From assembly GCA_038040485.1 (NCBI GenBank), contig JBBPIE010000012.1, positions 62,001 through 126,000 of the forward strand: 64,000 nucleotides of DNA. The letters are read 5' to 3'. This document shows positions 27,930 through 36,822 of this stretch, one piece after another. Origin of the DNA: Onstottus_B arcticum (lineage in GTDB: Bacteria; Acidobacteriota; Blastocatellia; UBA7656). Made by a program: the position numbers and the translations under genes. Positions within the stretch are counted from its first letter, which is position 1; each line of letters begins with the position of its first letter. The notes beneath the pieces were generated by a model, which saw nothing but the letters and a program-made list of their open reading frames with translations, searched no databases and was not told the origin of the DNA.

Positions 27930-30170
27930 ATGCGATTCAACATGCGAAAAGTACTCTCAACGGTCCTCGCTCTTGTCATCAACTCAACCTCGAACACAGC
28001 CTTCGCGCAAGCGCCTCAAACGTTCGAACCGTTCGTCGCACGCATTCGGGACTCGCTCAAGCTCACCGACGATCAGGTTAAAGAGCTGCGCCAGATTCTC
28101 TCCAAACACGAGCCAAAGATCGCCGAACTGCGCCGCCGCGCGCAGGCGAACCCTTATGCGCCGGGCTTAGGCTCCGAGGTCGAGAAAGAGCAACGTGCAA
28201 TACGTGAAGAACTCGCGGCTTCTCTCGACGATGAACAGAAAGGCAAGCTCGCGAGCGTCGATGCCCGAGTGCCCGTTCCGCTCGCGCCACCGTTTGTGCT
28301 GGTCAATATTCCTCCCCGCGATCGCTCCGCAAATGTCTCACCGCTTGCGCCGGCTGAGCGCGTGATGCCGGCTCCGGTTGTGGCAATCAAAGGTAAACCA
28401 GCGCGACTAACCGAGGACCAGAAGCTTCTGCACCTGCTCAACCGGGTAACCTTCGGCCCGAGGCCCGGCGACATCGAGCGAGTGAAGCGCATGGGAATCG
28501 CGGCCTTCCTCGACGAGCAACTTCATCCCGATTCGATCGACGACTCGCAACTCGAAAACAGAATTGCGGTGCTGCCGACTCAGCGAATGACTTCGGCGGA
28601 GCTTTATCAGTTTTATCCTCCTCCCAATGCCGCCGAAGAGCGCGCGAAACAGCCGAACCCTCCGCCGATCTTCGGACGGCCGCAGCAGATGATCGTCGAA
28701 CAGACCCAACAGAAACTCGTGCGCGCGGTATCGAGCAATCGCCAGCTTCAAGAAGTAATGACCGACTTCTGGTTTAACCACTTCAACGTCTTTGCGCCGA
28801 AAGAAGCCGAGCAGTGGATGGTCACGAGCTACGAGCGCGACGTGATTCGGCCGAACACGCTTGGCAAGTTCCGCGACTTGCTGCTTGCGACTGCAATGAG
28901 CCCGGCGATGCTGTTCTATCTGGATAACTGGCTGTCGAGTGCGCCCGACGCCAGGCAACCTCGTCCGCCCGCGTCGCCTCGCCCGACCGGTGGTTTGCCG
29001 TCGCCGGGAAGAGCGGCTCCGGCCAGCCCCGGTCCTTCCGAGGGCGCGGCGCGCATGTCGCTTCCCGACGAAAACACGAATCCGCAATCCGCAATTCGCA
29101 ATCCGCAATCTCTTCCTCAGGGCGACGCGAATCCGCAATCCGCAATCCGCAGTCCGCAATCTCTCCCGCCTCCGCAGCGCCCGCGAGGCATCAACGAGAA
29201 CTATGCGCGCGAGCTGCTGGAGCTTCACACTCTGGGAGTTGACGGCGGTTACATGCAGAAGGACGTGCAGGAAGTAGCGCGCTGTTTCACTGGTTGGACC
29301 ATCGACCGGCCGTTCCAGGGCGGCGGCTTTGTGTTTCGCCCGTGGATGCACGACACAGGCGCGAAGTCCGTGTTGGGTGTTTCGATCGCGGCCGGCGGCG
29401 GTATAAGCGACGCGATTCAAGTCATCGATATTCTGTCGCGCCATCCTTCGACTGCGCGGTTTGTCTCGAGAAAAATCTGCCAGCGATTTGTCGCGGATAA
29501 TCCCCCGACTCAGCTTGTCGAACGCGCCGCCCAAGTCTTCCTCAAAACCGGCGGCGATATTCGCGAGGTGCTTCGCGCGATTCTGACTTCACCCGAGTTC
29601 AACTCGCCGGCGGTGTTCAGGGCTAAGGTGAAATCGCCGCTCGAGCTTGCCGCTTCGGCGATTCGCGCATTGGACGGCGACACAAACGGCGCGCCCGCGC
29701 TCCACGAATGGCTCCGGCGCATGGGAGAACCGCTCTACTTGTATGCGTTCCCGACCGGCTACAAGGAGACATCGGAAACCTGGGTCAACACCGGAGTGTT
29801 TTTCAACCGGATCAATTTCGCTGTGGCGTTTGCGAACGGTCAGATCAACGGCACGAGCTACGACGCGGCGCGTCTGGTGTCGAACGAGGCGGCTGCAAGC
29901 GTCGACCAGTTAGCGAGTCAGCTCGCGCCAATGATTGTTCACACCGAGCTATCAACCGAAAGCCGCCGCGCGGTGCTTGCAGGTTTAGCAGCGCAGACGC
30001 CCGCTTCACCGCTACCCGGAAAACCTGCGGAAGTCAGACCGGCAGTCGCCAACGCCGCTTCGCCTACGATGGTCGCGGTGAAAGCCGGCGCACCTGATGC
30101 GGAGACGCGGAAGCGAATCGCTCAAGTCATAGGGCTGTTATTTGGCGCTTCGGAGTTTCAACGTAGATAG
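27930..30170 (+). CDS. Secreted DUF1800 protein with Spy-like N-terminus
   Basis: The 746-residue protein starts at ATG 27930 after AAGGAGTTCCTT, with a signal peptide ending NTAFAQ. Residues about 40-115 form an amphipathic helical LTxxQ-like segment (LTDDQVKELRQILSKHEPKI) resembling Spy/CpxP chaperone-type domains. The DUF1800 domain begins near LLHLLNRVTFGPRPGDIERV and includes FWFNHFNVF, NENYARELLELHTLGVDGGY and CFTGWTID. A Pro/Ser-rich loop with two heptanucleotide-repeat tracts is inserted before NENYAREL. The usual DUF1501 partner is absent. Function of DUF1800 is unknown. Confidence 0.88.
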   Translation: MRFNMRKVLSTVLALVINSTSNTAFAQAPQTFEPFVARIRDSLKLTDDQVKELRQILSKHEPKIAELRRRAQANPYAPGLGSEVEKEQRAIREELAASLDDEQKGKLASVDARVPVPLAPPFVLVNIPPRDRSANVSPLAPAERVMPAPVVAIKGKPARLTEDQKLLHLLNRVTFGPRPGDIERVKRMGIAAFLDEQLHPDSIDDSQLENRIAVLPTQRMTSAELYQFYPPPNAAEERAKQPNPPPIFGRPQQMIVEQTQQKLVRAVSSNRQLQEVMTDFWFNHFNVFAPKEAEQWMVTSYERDVIRPNTLGKFRDLLLATAMSPAMLFYLDNWLSSAPDARQPRPPASPRPTGGLPSPGRAAPASPGPSEGAARMSLPDENTNPQSAIRNPQSLPQGDANPQSAIRSPQSLPPPQRPRGINENYARELLELHTLGVDGGYMQKDVQEVARCFTGWTIDRPFQGGGFVFRPWMHDTGAKSVLGVSIAAGGGISDAIQVIDILSRHPSTARFVSRKICQRFVADNPPTQLVERAAQVFLKTGGDIREVLRAILTSPEFNSPAVFRAKVKSPLELAASAIRALDGDTNGAPALHEWLRRMGEPLYLYAFPTGYKETSETWVNTGVFFNRINFAVAFANGQINGTSYDAARLVSNEAAASVDQLASQLAPMIVHTELSTESRRAVLAGLAAQTPASPLPGKPAEVRPAVANAASPTMVAVKAGAPDAETRKRIAQVIGLLFGASEFQRR
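29077..29162. repeat. In-frame AATCCGC heptanucleotide repeats in the DUF1800 gene
   Basis: Two direct tracts (29077-29112 and 29129-29162) of the 7-base unit AATCCGC, with a few variants such as AATTCGC, encode NPQSAIRNPQS and NPQSAIRSPQS. The same unit occurs inverted in lpxB at 48701-48838. Confidence 0.9.
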
Positions 30171-30215
30171 ATACGTCACTTGAATGAAACACTGGGGGCG
30201 CCTATCTCGCAGCCC

Positions 30216-32552
30216 TCAACGCCTGCCCAAACTTAACCGAATACCGACCCGAGCGAGAATAGGCGGGCCAAGCGTGCGCACCGGTGTTCGCCCGATGTCG
30301 TAACGCTGGTTGAACAGATTCTCCGCTGCCGCGAACACCTCGACCCCGTGACCGAGCCGCCGCGAGATCAGTCCATCAAGCGCGAAGAACCGACCGAGCT
30401 TTAACAGATTCTGATCGTCGTCGAACTGCACGCCTATCGCGCGGCCTTGAAACGCCAGAGTACAAATCGACGGGTTTGAGTAGCGCGCCTGAAATGTAAG
30501 CTGATGCCGCGCGACTTGGGGAATCAGCAAGCCTTCAAGCGAAGTGTTCGCTGGAAATTGCAGGACGCTCGCATCAACAAACTGGTAGCCGCCCGACACG
30601 CTCACCGAGCTGGAAATTCTCGCGTCGGTCTCGATTTCTATTCCGCGCGACCGTGTGCGCCCAAGGTTCTGACGCTGCCGCGTGATCAAGGCCGGTGTTA
30701 CCGTTAACGTCACGTTAGCCACCGGGCGAGTGATCTCAGTCCAGAAGAACACTCCCCGCACGTTCAGCCGATTGTTCATCGCTGCGACGTTCGCGCCGGC
30801 TTCGCCGCTTGTAAGCCGTTCGGCTTGCAGATTTATGTTCGCCAGCGTCAGCACGTTGCCGACTCTGAACGAGCGATACAGCTCGTTGAGAGTGGGCGCT
30901 CGAAACGCGCGGCTGCCCGACACGAACAACGAAACGTTTTCAGTCAGCTTGTGGAGCACGGACAGGCGAGGGCTGAACGCGGTCTCAATTCGATCGGCGA
31001 ACTTCGTGACCGAACTCGCACCGGGTTGCGGAACCAGCGGCCGCGTCGTCGAAAGCGCATCGTAGTTTCGCCATCGATCGCCTCGCACTCCCAGAGTCAC
31101 AAGCCAGCTCGGCGTGATTCGGATAATGTCCTGGCCGAAGACCCCGAGCGATCGCTCGCGGCCGCCCGCTTCGACTGCCGACGTGAGATTGCCGGCGACG
31201 AAGGCAAGCTCGTCGCTTGAGCCGCGTACTTCGCGAAAATCGACACCGGCCGTAAGTGTTTGAAACGAACCCGCCGCGCGCGACCACTGAACCGTGAAGC
31301 CGGTTTGCTGAGCGGGAACTCGCTGGCTTCGCGTCGGCAATTCACTATTGCGGTCAGCAGCAATCGCCGAGAAGCCCTGATCGAAAGTCTGCGAGCCTCC
31401 GTAAACTCGCGCCGAAAACAACCCGGCCAGCGCCGATTGCCAATCACCACCCACCGCAAGTTGTCGAATATAGGTGTCGTTGGTTTGAAGCGGCGTGCCG
31501 TTCTCGCGCGACTCACTGAAGAGCGAGCCTCGCACAAATACTCTGCCTCGATCCGCGAAGCTTCGATCCACGGTCAACTCGACCGTGGATCGCTCCGATC
31601 CAGCCTTGATGTCCACGAGGCCGCGGTCCGCTTCATCGACCAGTATGTAGCCGTCGGTGTGAAAGGCTTCGGCCGAGAGTTGAGCGCCCCAACCGTTTCG
31701 TCGGCCGCCGGCATAGAGCGAGACGTCGGGTGTTTGTTGATTCCCATACGACGCTTCAAACGAGAGCGCGGACTGACTCGAATCACGCGGGATAAAGTTC
31801 ACCACGCCGCCAAGCGCGTCGGTTCCGTACAGGCTCGACGCTCCACCTTGAACAACTTCGATTCGGCCAATCGATTCGCGCGGCACGCGGCCCCAGTAAA
31901 CCCATCCGCCGAACGGATCGTTGAGCGGGATTCGATCCGACAGAACGACCGCGCGGCTTGCGCCGCTAGCACCGACGCCTCGAAGCGAGACGCCTTGCGA
32001 AGTCGGATTGGCGGTGCGGCTTCCCGAACGGCGAAACAGCGTAAAGCCCGGTACCTGTCTAAGCGCGTCGTCGAGAGTGACCGCGGCGGTTGCCGCAAGC
32101 GCTTCGCTTGAAAGCATCACTACGCTGGCGGCCGTGTCGCTCACGCGAGTCTCAGTGCGCGCGGCGGTGACTACCATTTGCTCGGACAACGGCGCGGGTT
32201 CGAGCGCTATGCTGAAATTAGTCGCGTCGGGATCTGAAGACTTCCACGCGCGCTCTGCCGTTGCGAAGCCTCGCGCGCGGATGGTCAGCGTAGCCGCTTC
32301 ACTCGTCTGATCAAACGTGAACTGACCGTCGCCGTTTGTTGTTCGGGTGACGCTTGTTGATTTGGCGGCGAGCGTGACTTCAGCGCCCGAAACCGGCGCC
32401 CCGTTCTGGTCGGTAACGACACCTTCTATCTTCCCGTTCTGGCCCGCCAAGGCGTAGCGCAAGCTGTCAGCTTGCGGACCGAGCGCCGCTGCCGGGATAT
32501 AAAGAGCCAGCGTCATAGCGATGACGACGAGCGTCGCTTTTGGTTTGTTCAT
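30216..32552 (-). CDS. TonB-dependent receptor with carboxypeptidase-like N-domain
   Basis: Start is ATG 32552 (MNKPKATLVVIAMTLALYIP), giving a signal peptide; upstream codons are repeat-derived. The 778-residue protein has a carboxypeptidase-regulatory-like fold (KIEGVVTDQNGAPVSGAEVT), then a TonB-box-like segment (QMVVTAART), a plug (LRQVPGFTLFRRSGSR; VVQGGASSLYGTDALGGVVN) and a beta barrel ending NLFNQRYDIGRTPVRTLGPP. The plug is BtuB/FepA-like; the substrate is unknown. It is followed on the strand by nothing obvious, but two PQQ sugar dehydrogenases lie just upstream, so sugar uptake is a possible context. Confidence 0.88.
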   Translation of the reverse strand: MNKPKATLVVIAMTLALYIPAAALGPQADSLRYALAGQNGKIEGVVTDQNGAPVSGAEVTLAAKSTSVTRTTNGDGQFTFDQTSEAATLTIRARGFATAERAWKSSDPDATNFSIALEPAPLSEQMVVTAARTETRVSDTAASVVMLSSEALAATAAVTLDDALRQVPGFTLFRRSGSRTANPTSQGVSLRGVGASGASRAVVLSDRIPLNDPFGGWVYWGRVPRESIGRIEVVQGGASSLYGTDALGGVVNFIPRDSSQSALSFEASYGNQQTPDVSLYAGGRRNGWGAQLSAEAFHTDGYILVDEADRGLVDIKAGSERSTVELTVDRSFADRGRVFVRGSLFSESRENGTPLQTNDTYIRQLAVGGDWQSALAGLFSARVYGGSQTFDQGFSAIAADRNSELPTRSQRVPAQQTGFTVQWSRAAGSFQTLTAGVDFREVRGSSDELAFVAGNLTSAVEAGGRERSLGVFGQDIIRITPSWLVTLGVRGDRWRNYDALSTTRPLVPQPGASSVTKFADRIETAFSPRLSVLHKLTENVSLFVSGSRAFRAPTLNELYRSFRVGNVLTLANINLQAERLTSGEAGANVAAMNNRLNVRGVFFWTEITRPVANVTLTVTPALITRQRQNLGRTRSRGIEIETDARISSSVSVSGGYQFVDASVLQFPANTSLEGLLIPQVARHQLTFQARYSNPSICTLAFQGRAIGVQFDDDQNLLKLGRFFALDGLISRRLGHGVEVFAAAENLFNQRYDIGRTPVRTLGPPILARVGIRLSLGRR

Positions 32553-32585
32553 TCGACTCACACCTGGAATATCGAGTTGAATCCT

Positions 32586-32670
32586 GTACGGGCGTCCCTC
32601 CGCGGGCGCCCCTCCATCCGCCACCCTCTACATTCGCCAAAGAGGGCCGCCCGCGGAGGGACGCCCTTAC
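32586..32670. repeat. REP-like inverted pair, GGGCGTCCCTCCGCGGGCG type
   Basis: Strong inverted arms (about 32586-32612 and 32645-32670) separated by about 32 bases. Arms are related to the pair at 19275. It sits 3 bases after the PQQ dehydrogenase stop (read leftwards), so it could also work as a transcription terminator hairpin, though no T-tract follows. Confidence 0.8.
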
Positions 32671-32673
32671 AAC

Positions 32674-34815
32674 TCACAACGCAAACGCCACAACGTAGTC
32701 GCCCATCTTCGTTCCCAGCTTGCCGTGACCGCCCGCGCAGATGACCAGGTACTGCTTGCCGCCGACTTCGTAGGTCATCGGTGCGGCTTGCGCACTCGCC
32801 GGAAGCTCTGCCTTCCAAAGTTCCTTGCCCGTCTCAACGTCGAACGCGCGCAGGTAAGTATCCATCGCGGCGGCGATGAACACCAAGCCGCCGGCAGTCA
32901 CCGCTGATCCGCCGAGATTGAGCGAGCCCCACTCGCTCGACTTTGGAAACATCCCGAGTTGAGGAATCGTGCCGAGCGGGACCTCCCATCGCACCGCACC
33001 CGTCGCAAGATCGACCGCAGTCAGCGCGCCCCACGGCGGAGGATTGCACGGCGCACCTGTCGGGCCGCGCAGATGCTCGCGATACATCGCATAAGGCGTT
33101 CCGGTTTGGCGAGCGAACTCACCCTTGAATCGGCTTCCTTCTCCCGAGGCTCTGAGCTTGTTGTAGTCTTCGCGCGGGATCAGCTTGACCAGTGTCGCAA
33201 CCCGATTCGTGTTGGTGATTAATAACCCGCGCTTCGGATCATAAGACATCCCGCTCCAGTTCATCCCTCCTGCGTTGCCCGGAAAGACAATCGTGCCCTC
33301 GAGGCTCGGCGGCGTGAACAAGCCCTCAGAGCGCGCGCTCTTGATGATCTGCCGGCACGCGTCGCGATCCGCGGGTGTGAGCCCCCAGGCATCTTCTTCA
33401 GTCAGCTTCTGAGGAACGATGGCGCGGGGAAGCGTCGGAAAAGGTTGAGTAGGAGATGCTTCTTCGCCGGGAATGTTAGAGCGAGGCACTGGACGCTCTT
33501 CGACTGGAAAGAGCGGCTTGCCGGTCACTCGGTAGAGGATGAAGAGATGACCGATCTTTGTTCCGACCGCGACGGCTGGAATGCTGCGGCCGTTTCGTTT
33601 CACGTTGATGAGCATCGGCTGCGAGGCTACGTCGTAGTCCCACAAGTCGTGATGCACTACTTGAAAGTGCCAAACGACTTTGCCGGTTGATGCTCGCAGC
33701 GCGACTACTGAGTTCGCGTACTCATTGTTGCCCTTGCGCTCGCCGCCGTAGAAGTCGGGACTCGGGCTGCCGGTTGGAACGAAGACGAGATTGCTCTCCG
33801 GGTCTACCGAGATGATCGACCACGCGTTGGCCGCGCCCGTTCGCATCGCGCTGTCACCTTGCCAGGTCTTTGACGCGGGATCATCAGCCGCTTTGGGTAT
33901 CGGGTCCCAGCTCCAGGCGAGCTTGCCGGTGCGAGTATCGTAAGCGCGCACGACTCCGCGTTCCAACTCGACGCCGCGATTGTCGCCCATCGACGAGCCG
34001 ACAATCAGTAAGTCGCCGATGACCGCGGGAGGGGAAGTGACTTGATAGTCGCCTCGATCCACAAGCCTTATGTCGCGAGTCAGATCAACCTGTCCGTCCT
34101 GCCCGAAGTCTTTGCAAGGCTCGCCAGTCGTGGCCTCGAGCGCGATCAACCGCGCATCGATAGTCGCGACGTAGATTCGGCGCTTGGCGGTTCTTCGATC
34201 GGCCCATGTCGAGACGCCGCGCGAGGTCATTTCTGAATACCCGTGGGTCAGATCGATCTTCGGATCGTAGGTCCACTTCTCAGTACCGGTCGCCGGATCG
34301 AGCGCGATCACCCGATTAAACGGAGTGCACAGATAGAGCGTGCCATCTACGAGGATCGGCGTGGCTTCGAAAGCGGCGTTCTTGGCGGATCTGCCTTTCA
34401 CGTCCGCGGCGCCGGTTCGATAAGACCAGGCGACTTTCAAGTTCTTCACATTGTCGCGATTGATCTGGGTGAGCGGCGAATAGCGTTCTCCTCCGCCATC
34501 ACGCCCGTAAGCACGCCACTCGCCGTCGGGTTTCGCGACGACATCCAAGTGTATTGGGTTGCGCTGCGGCTGACGTTTCGTGTTTTGTTGCGCTTTGCGC
34601 TGCGTGTTGCGTTGCGCGAAAGCAGCCGCATTCAGGTTGAACCACAAGCACGCTGCAATGGTGAGCGCTACACAGGTTGGCAGCGCGCGAGAGAATGATC
34701 GTTCCCGCGATGTTTGATTGACTCGTCGCTTCAAGTTTTCTTGGCCTCGTAGTGAAGGCTTATTCGTTATTACGTGACGCTTGGGGCACTTGGCGCTCAC
34801 GACAACTTGCGTCAT
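32674..34815 (-). CDS. PQQ-dependent dehydrogenase, glucose-dehydrogenase type
   Basis: The 713-residue protein has an N-terminal hydrophobic signal (ALPTCVALTIAACLWFNLNAAAFA) and an eight-bladed quinoprotein propeller. Landmarks are WRAYGRDGGGERYSPLTQIN, DPATGTEKWTYDP, VTSPPAVIGDLLIVGSSMGD, NSVVALRASTGKVVWHFQVV and HHDLWDYDVASQP, the last typical of PQQ glucose dehydrogenases. The enzyme would oxidise a sugar or alcohol in the periplasm, passing electrons to quinone or cytochrome. No cytochrome domain or CxxCH is present. The first ATG is used; the start is not confirmed by a ribosome site. Confidence 0.9.
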   Translation of the reverse strand: MTQVVVSAKCPKRHVITNKPSLRGQENLKRRVNQTSRERSFSRALPTCVALTIAACLWFNLNAAAFAQRNTQRKAQQNTKRQPQRNPIHLDVVAKPDGEWRAYGRDGGGERYSPLTQINRDNVKNLKVAWSYRTGAADVKGRSAKNAAFEATPILVDGTLYLCTPFNRVIALDPATGTEKWTYDPKIDLTHGYSEMTSRGVSTWADRRTAKRRIYVATIDARLIALEATTGEPCKDFGQDGQVDLTRDIRLVDRGDYQVTSPPAVIGDLLIVGSSMGDNRGVELERGVVRAYDTRTGKLAWSWDPIPKAADDPASKTWQGDSAMRTGAANAWSIISVDPESNLVFVPTGSPSPDFYGGERKGNNEYANSVVALRASTGKVVWHFQVVHHDLWDYDVASQPMLINVKRNGRSIPAVAVGTKIGHLFILYRVTGKPLFPVEERPVPRSNIPGEEASPTQPFPTLPRAIVPQKLTEEDAWGLTPADRDACRQIIKSARSEGLFTPPSLEGTIVFPGNAGGMNWSGMSYDPKRGLLITNTNRVATLVKLIPREDYNKLRASGEGSRFKGEFARQTGTPYAMYREHLRGPTGAPCNPPPWGALTAVDLATGAVRWEVPLGTIPQLGMFPKSSEWGSLNLGGSAVTAGGLVFIAAAMDTYLRAFDVETGKELWKAELPASAQAAPMTYEVGGKQYLVICAGGHGKLGTKMGDYVVAFAL

Positions 34816-34950
34816 TGAGTATCGTTGGTTCGCAAGGCCGGGGCAAGTTCTCGGTATTAGTCAACCTCCAAAACCCGACCTTCAAAGACTCGCGAGTATC
34901 GTATCGCTCCGATGCTAATGCCTCTTGCTAGCAGGTAGACGCAACAGAAG

Positions 34951-35039
34951 GAATAGACCACCGATGATACGGATTCGGCTGATCTTCACGGATAAACCGG
35001 TGCAAATCCGCCCAATCCGCCTCATCCGTGGTCTATTCC
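34951..35039. repeat. Inverted repeat hairpin, GAATAGACCAC arms
   Basis: Arms of about 24 bases (GAATAGACCACCGATGATAC at 34951 and its inverted copy ending at 35039) enclose about 38 bases containing ATCCGCC units. It is in the gap between the PQQ dehydrogenase start and the sorbosone-dehydrogenase-like stop. Confidence 0.8.
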
Positions 35040-35049
35040 CCTCGCTGCT

Positions 35050-36345
35050 CTATTTGCGCTTCGCATACGTCACACGCCAAACCTTGTTCGAGCCGTCGTC
35101 CGTCACCAGCATCGAGCCGTCTTTCATCACTAACAAGCCGACTGGGCGGCCCCACACTTCCTGACTGTCTTCGCTCGTCATCCAGCCGGTTATGAAATCA
35201 TCGTAGCCGCCGACCGGCTTTCCGTCTTTGAACCTTATCCGAATGATCTTGTAGCCCGTCCGCTTTGCGCGGTTCCACGAGCCATGCAACGCTACAAACG
35301 CGTCGCCGCGATACCCGGCGGGAAACATCGTGCCGTTGTAGAACACCAGCCCAAGCACCGCTGAGTGAGCTTGAATCAACACATCCGGGACGATCGCTTT
35401 CGCGACGAGGTCGGGCCGTTCGCCTTTGCGGCGCGGGTCTTCGTGCTGGCCGATGTAAGCGTAAGGCCAGCCGTAGAACGCGCCGTCCTTGATCGCGGTC
35501 ACGTAGTCCGGAACCAGATCGTCGCCAATCAAGTCTCGCTCCTGCACTGCGACCCACAGTTGTTTTGTTTTCAGATTCCACGCCAGCCCAAGCGGATTGC
35601 GAGTCCCGCTTGCGAGGATGCGATGACCGGTGCCGTCCGGGTTGAACTCGGAGATCGCCGCGCGCATTGGTTCTTCACCGGCGTCAACGTTCGACTTCGA
35701 GCCGACGGTCACGTACAGCTTCGAGCCGTCGGCGTTGAAGATCAGGTTGCGAGTCCAGTGTTCGCGGTAGCCGTTCATCGGAAGATCGGCGATCTTCTCA
35801 GGCGCTGCTTCCGCCTTCGTCTGGCCGGGCTTGTATGCAAAGCGCACAACGGCGTCGGTGTCGCCTACGTAGAGATAGTCCCGCCAGAAAGCCATCCCGA
35901 ACGGCCGCGCAAGCCCGGTAGCAAACACAAATCGCTCATCAACTTTTCCGTCGCGGTTCGAGTCGCGCAGAATCGAAATGCGATTGCCTTCGGATTCGGC
36001 TACGAACACGTCGCCGTTGGGAGCTTGCGCGAGCCAACGGGGGCGTTGAAGATCGCCTTCCGCGAAGGTGCTTATTTCGAAACCCGCTGGAAGAGTCAGT
36101 TCCGCGCCCGCTGGTCTTGGGACGACTTTCGAGAAGTTGACCGGACCTTTCTGGACTTGAGCCGGCGGCAAATCAGCGACCGTGATGTTGTAGTGTCGAG
36201 GCTCGCTCGGTTTCGCGTCCGGCTGTTTAGAGGAGGAGTTGTTCGGCGATGACTGCGCGCAGGCAAGCAGAGCAAGCGCCAGGATCGCGAAGGTGAAGGC
36301 TTGCGCGCGCTGAGCGGCACGCATGATCTTAGAGGTTGGACTCAC
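35050..36345 (-). CDS. PQQ-dependent sugar dehydrogenase lipoprotein, sorbosone dehydrogenase family
   Basis: A GTG at 36345 follows a good AGGAGAG ribosome site; an ATG seven codons later is the alternative. A lipobox (LALALLAC) marks an exported lipoprotein. The six-bladed propeller is clear: PAGFEISTFAEGDLQRPRWL, DVFVAESEGNRISILRDSNR, FGMAFWRDYLYVGDTDAVVR, GTRNPLGLAWN, PDYVTAIKDGAFYGWPYAYI, HSAVLGLVFYNG and VTDDGSNKVWRVTY. The family oxidises L-sorbosone or related sugars using PQQ. It lies 234 bases upstream of the second PQQ enzyme on the same strand. Confidence 0.9.
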   Translation of the reverse strand: MSPTSKIMRAAQRAQAFTFAILALALLACAQSSPNNSSSKQPDAKPSEPRHYNITVADLPPAQVQKGPVNFSKVVPRPAGAELTLPAGFEISTFAEGDLQRPRWLAQAPNGDVFVAESEGNRISILRDSNRDGKVDERFVFATGLARPFGMAFWRDYLYVGDTDAVVRFAYKPGQTKAEAAPEKIADLPMNGYREHWTRNLIFNADGSKLYVTVGSKSNVDAGEEPMRAAISEFNPDGTGHRILASGTRNPLGLAWNLKTKQLWVAVQERDLIGDDLVPDYVTAIKDGAFYGWPYAYIGQHEDPRRKGERPDLVAKAIVPDVLIQAHSAVLGLVFYNGTMFPAGYRGDAFVALHGSWNRAKRTGYKIIRIRFKDGKPVGGYDDFITGWMTSEDSQEVWGRPVGLLVMKDGSMLVTDDGSNKVWRVTYAKRK

Positions 36346-36461
36346 GGTTATCTCTCCTGACTTGATCTATCGTTTTAGACGACGATTCATAGTACAGGAT
36401 CGAATGGGTGAGTCGCCAAGCCTGCGTTTGTTCCGGAGTATGCTATGCGTAACCTTTATCG

Positions 36462-36560
36462 ATTTTGGATTTTGGATTTTAGATTTTGGATTGTGACTTC
36501 GGATGGCTCGACGAGACCCGCATTTCCCCAATCCAAAATCCCAAATCCCAAATCCAAAAT
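36462..36560. repeat. Heptanucleotide hairpin, TTTTGGA type
   Basis: Left arm (36462-36494) is about five copies of TTTTGGA; right arm (36529-36560) is about four copies of AATCCAA/AATCCCA. Period is 7 bases and the arms are inverted relative to each other. It lies upstream of the small zinc-ribbon gene. Confidence 0.9.
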
Positions 36561-36624
36561 GCACAGAGAAGATGCCCCTTGCTACAAGCCCCTGGACCTG
36601 GTACTCCAAACTTAGATCGCTTGG

Positions 36625-36630
36625 TATAAT
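36625..36630 (+). promoter_or_regulatory. Consensus -10 element TATAAT
   Basis: A perfect TATAAT lies 7 bases before ATG 36638, so transcription would start at or next to the start codon, implying a leaderless mRNA. No strong -35 is seen. Confidence 0.5.
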
Positions 36631-36637
36631 CGCGGCC

Positions 36638-36817
36638 ATGGTGAAGCGGCAGATCGGGGTCGAAGTGCTCGTGACCGACCACTTCTGGAACGACGCCAGT
36701 GGCAAGTATGTCTATTCGTTTCATTGTCCTGCCTGCAGCGAGTTGAGACTGACGCCTGAGCTTGGAATCTACCGCTGCGATTGCGGCTCGTGGCTCATAG
36801 TGAGAAACCAGCAGTGA
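36638..36817 (+). CDS. Small zinc-ribbon protein
   Basis: The 59-residue protein starts at ATG 36638; the longer open frame upstream is repeat sequence. It has one CxxC knuckle (FHCPACSELRL) and a CDC pair (YRCDCGSWL), giving four Cys ligands in a zinc-ribbon-like layout. Family and role are not recognised. The TATAAT 7 bases before the start suggests a leaderless transcript. Confidence 0.6.
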   Translation: MVKRQIGVEVLVTDHFWNDASGKYVYSFHCPACSELRLTPELGIYRCDCGSWLIVRNQQ

Positions 36818-36822
36818 GACTG

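Noticed and set aside
31260..32111. 283-residue ORF opposite the TonB receptor
   Set aside because: It mirrors the plug and barrel coding region and has very high Arg/Ser content typical of antisense translation.
32586..32670. Rho-independent terminator
   Set aside because: A strong stem is present, but no T-run follows on either strand, so a REP-like repeat is the better reading.
36503..36637. N-terminal extension of the zinc-ribbon gene
   Set aside because: It is repeat-derived (NPKSQIPNPK), and a TATAAT lies within it just upstream of the true ATG.
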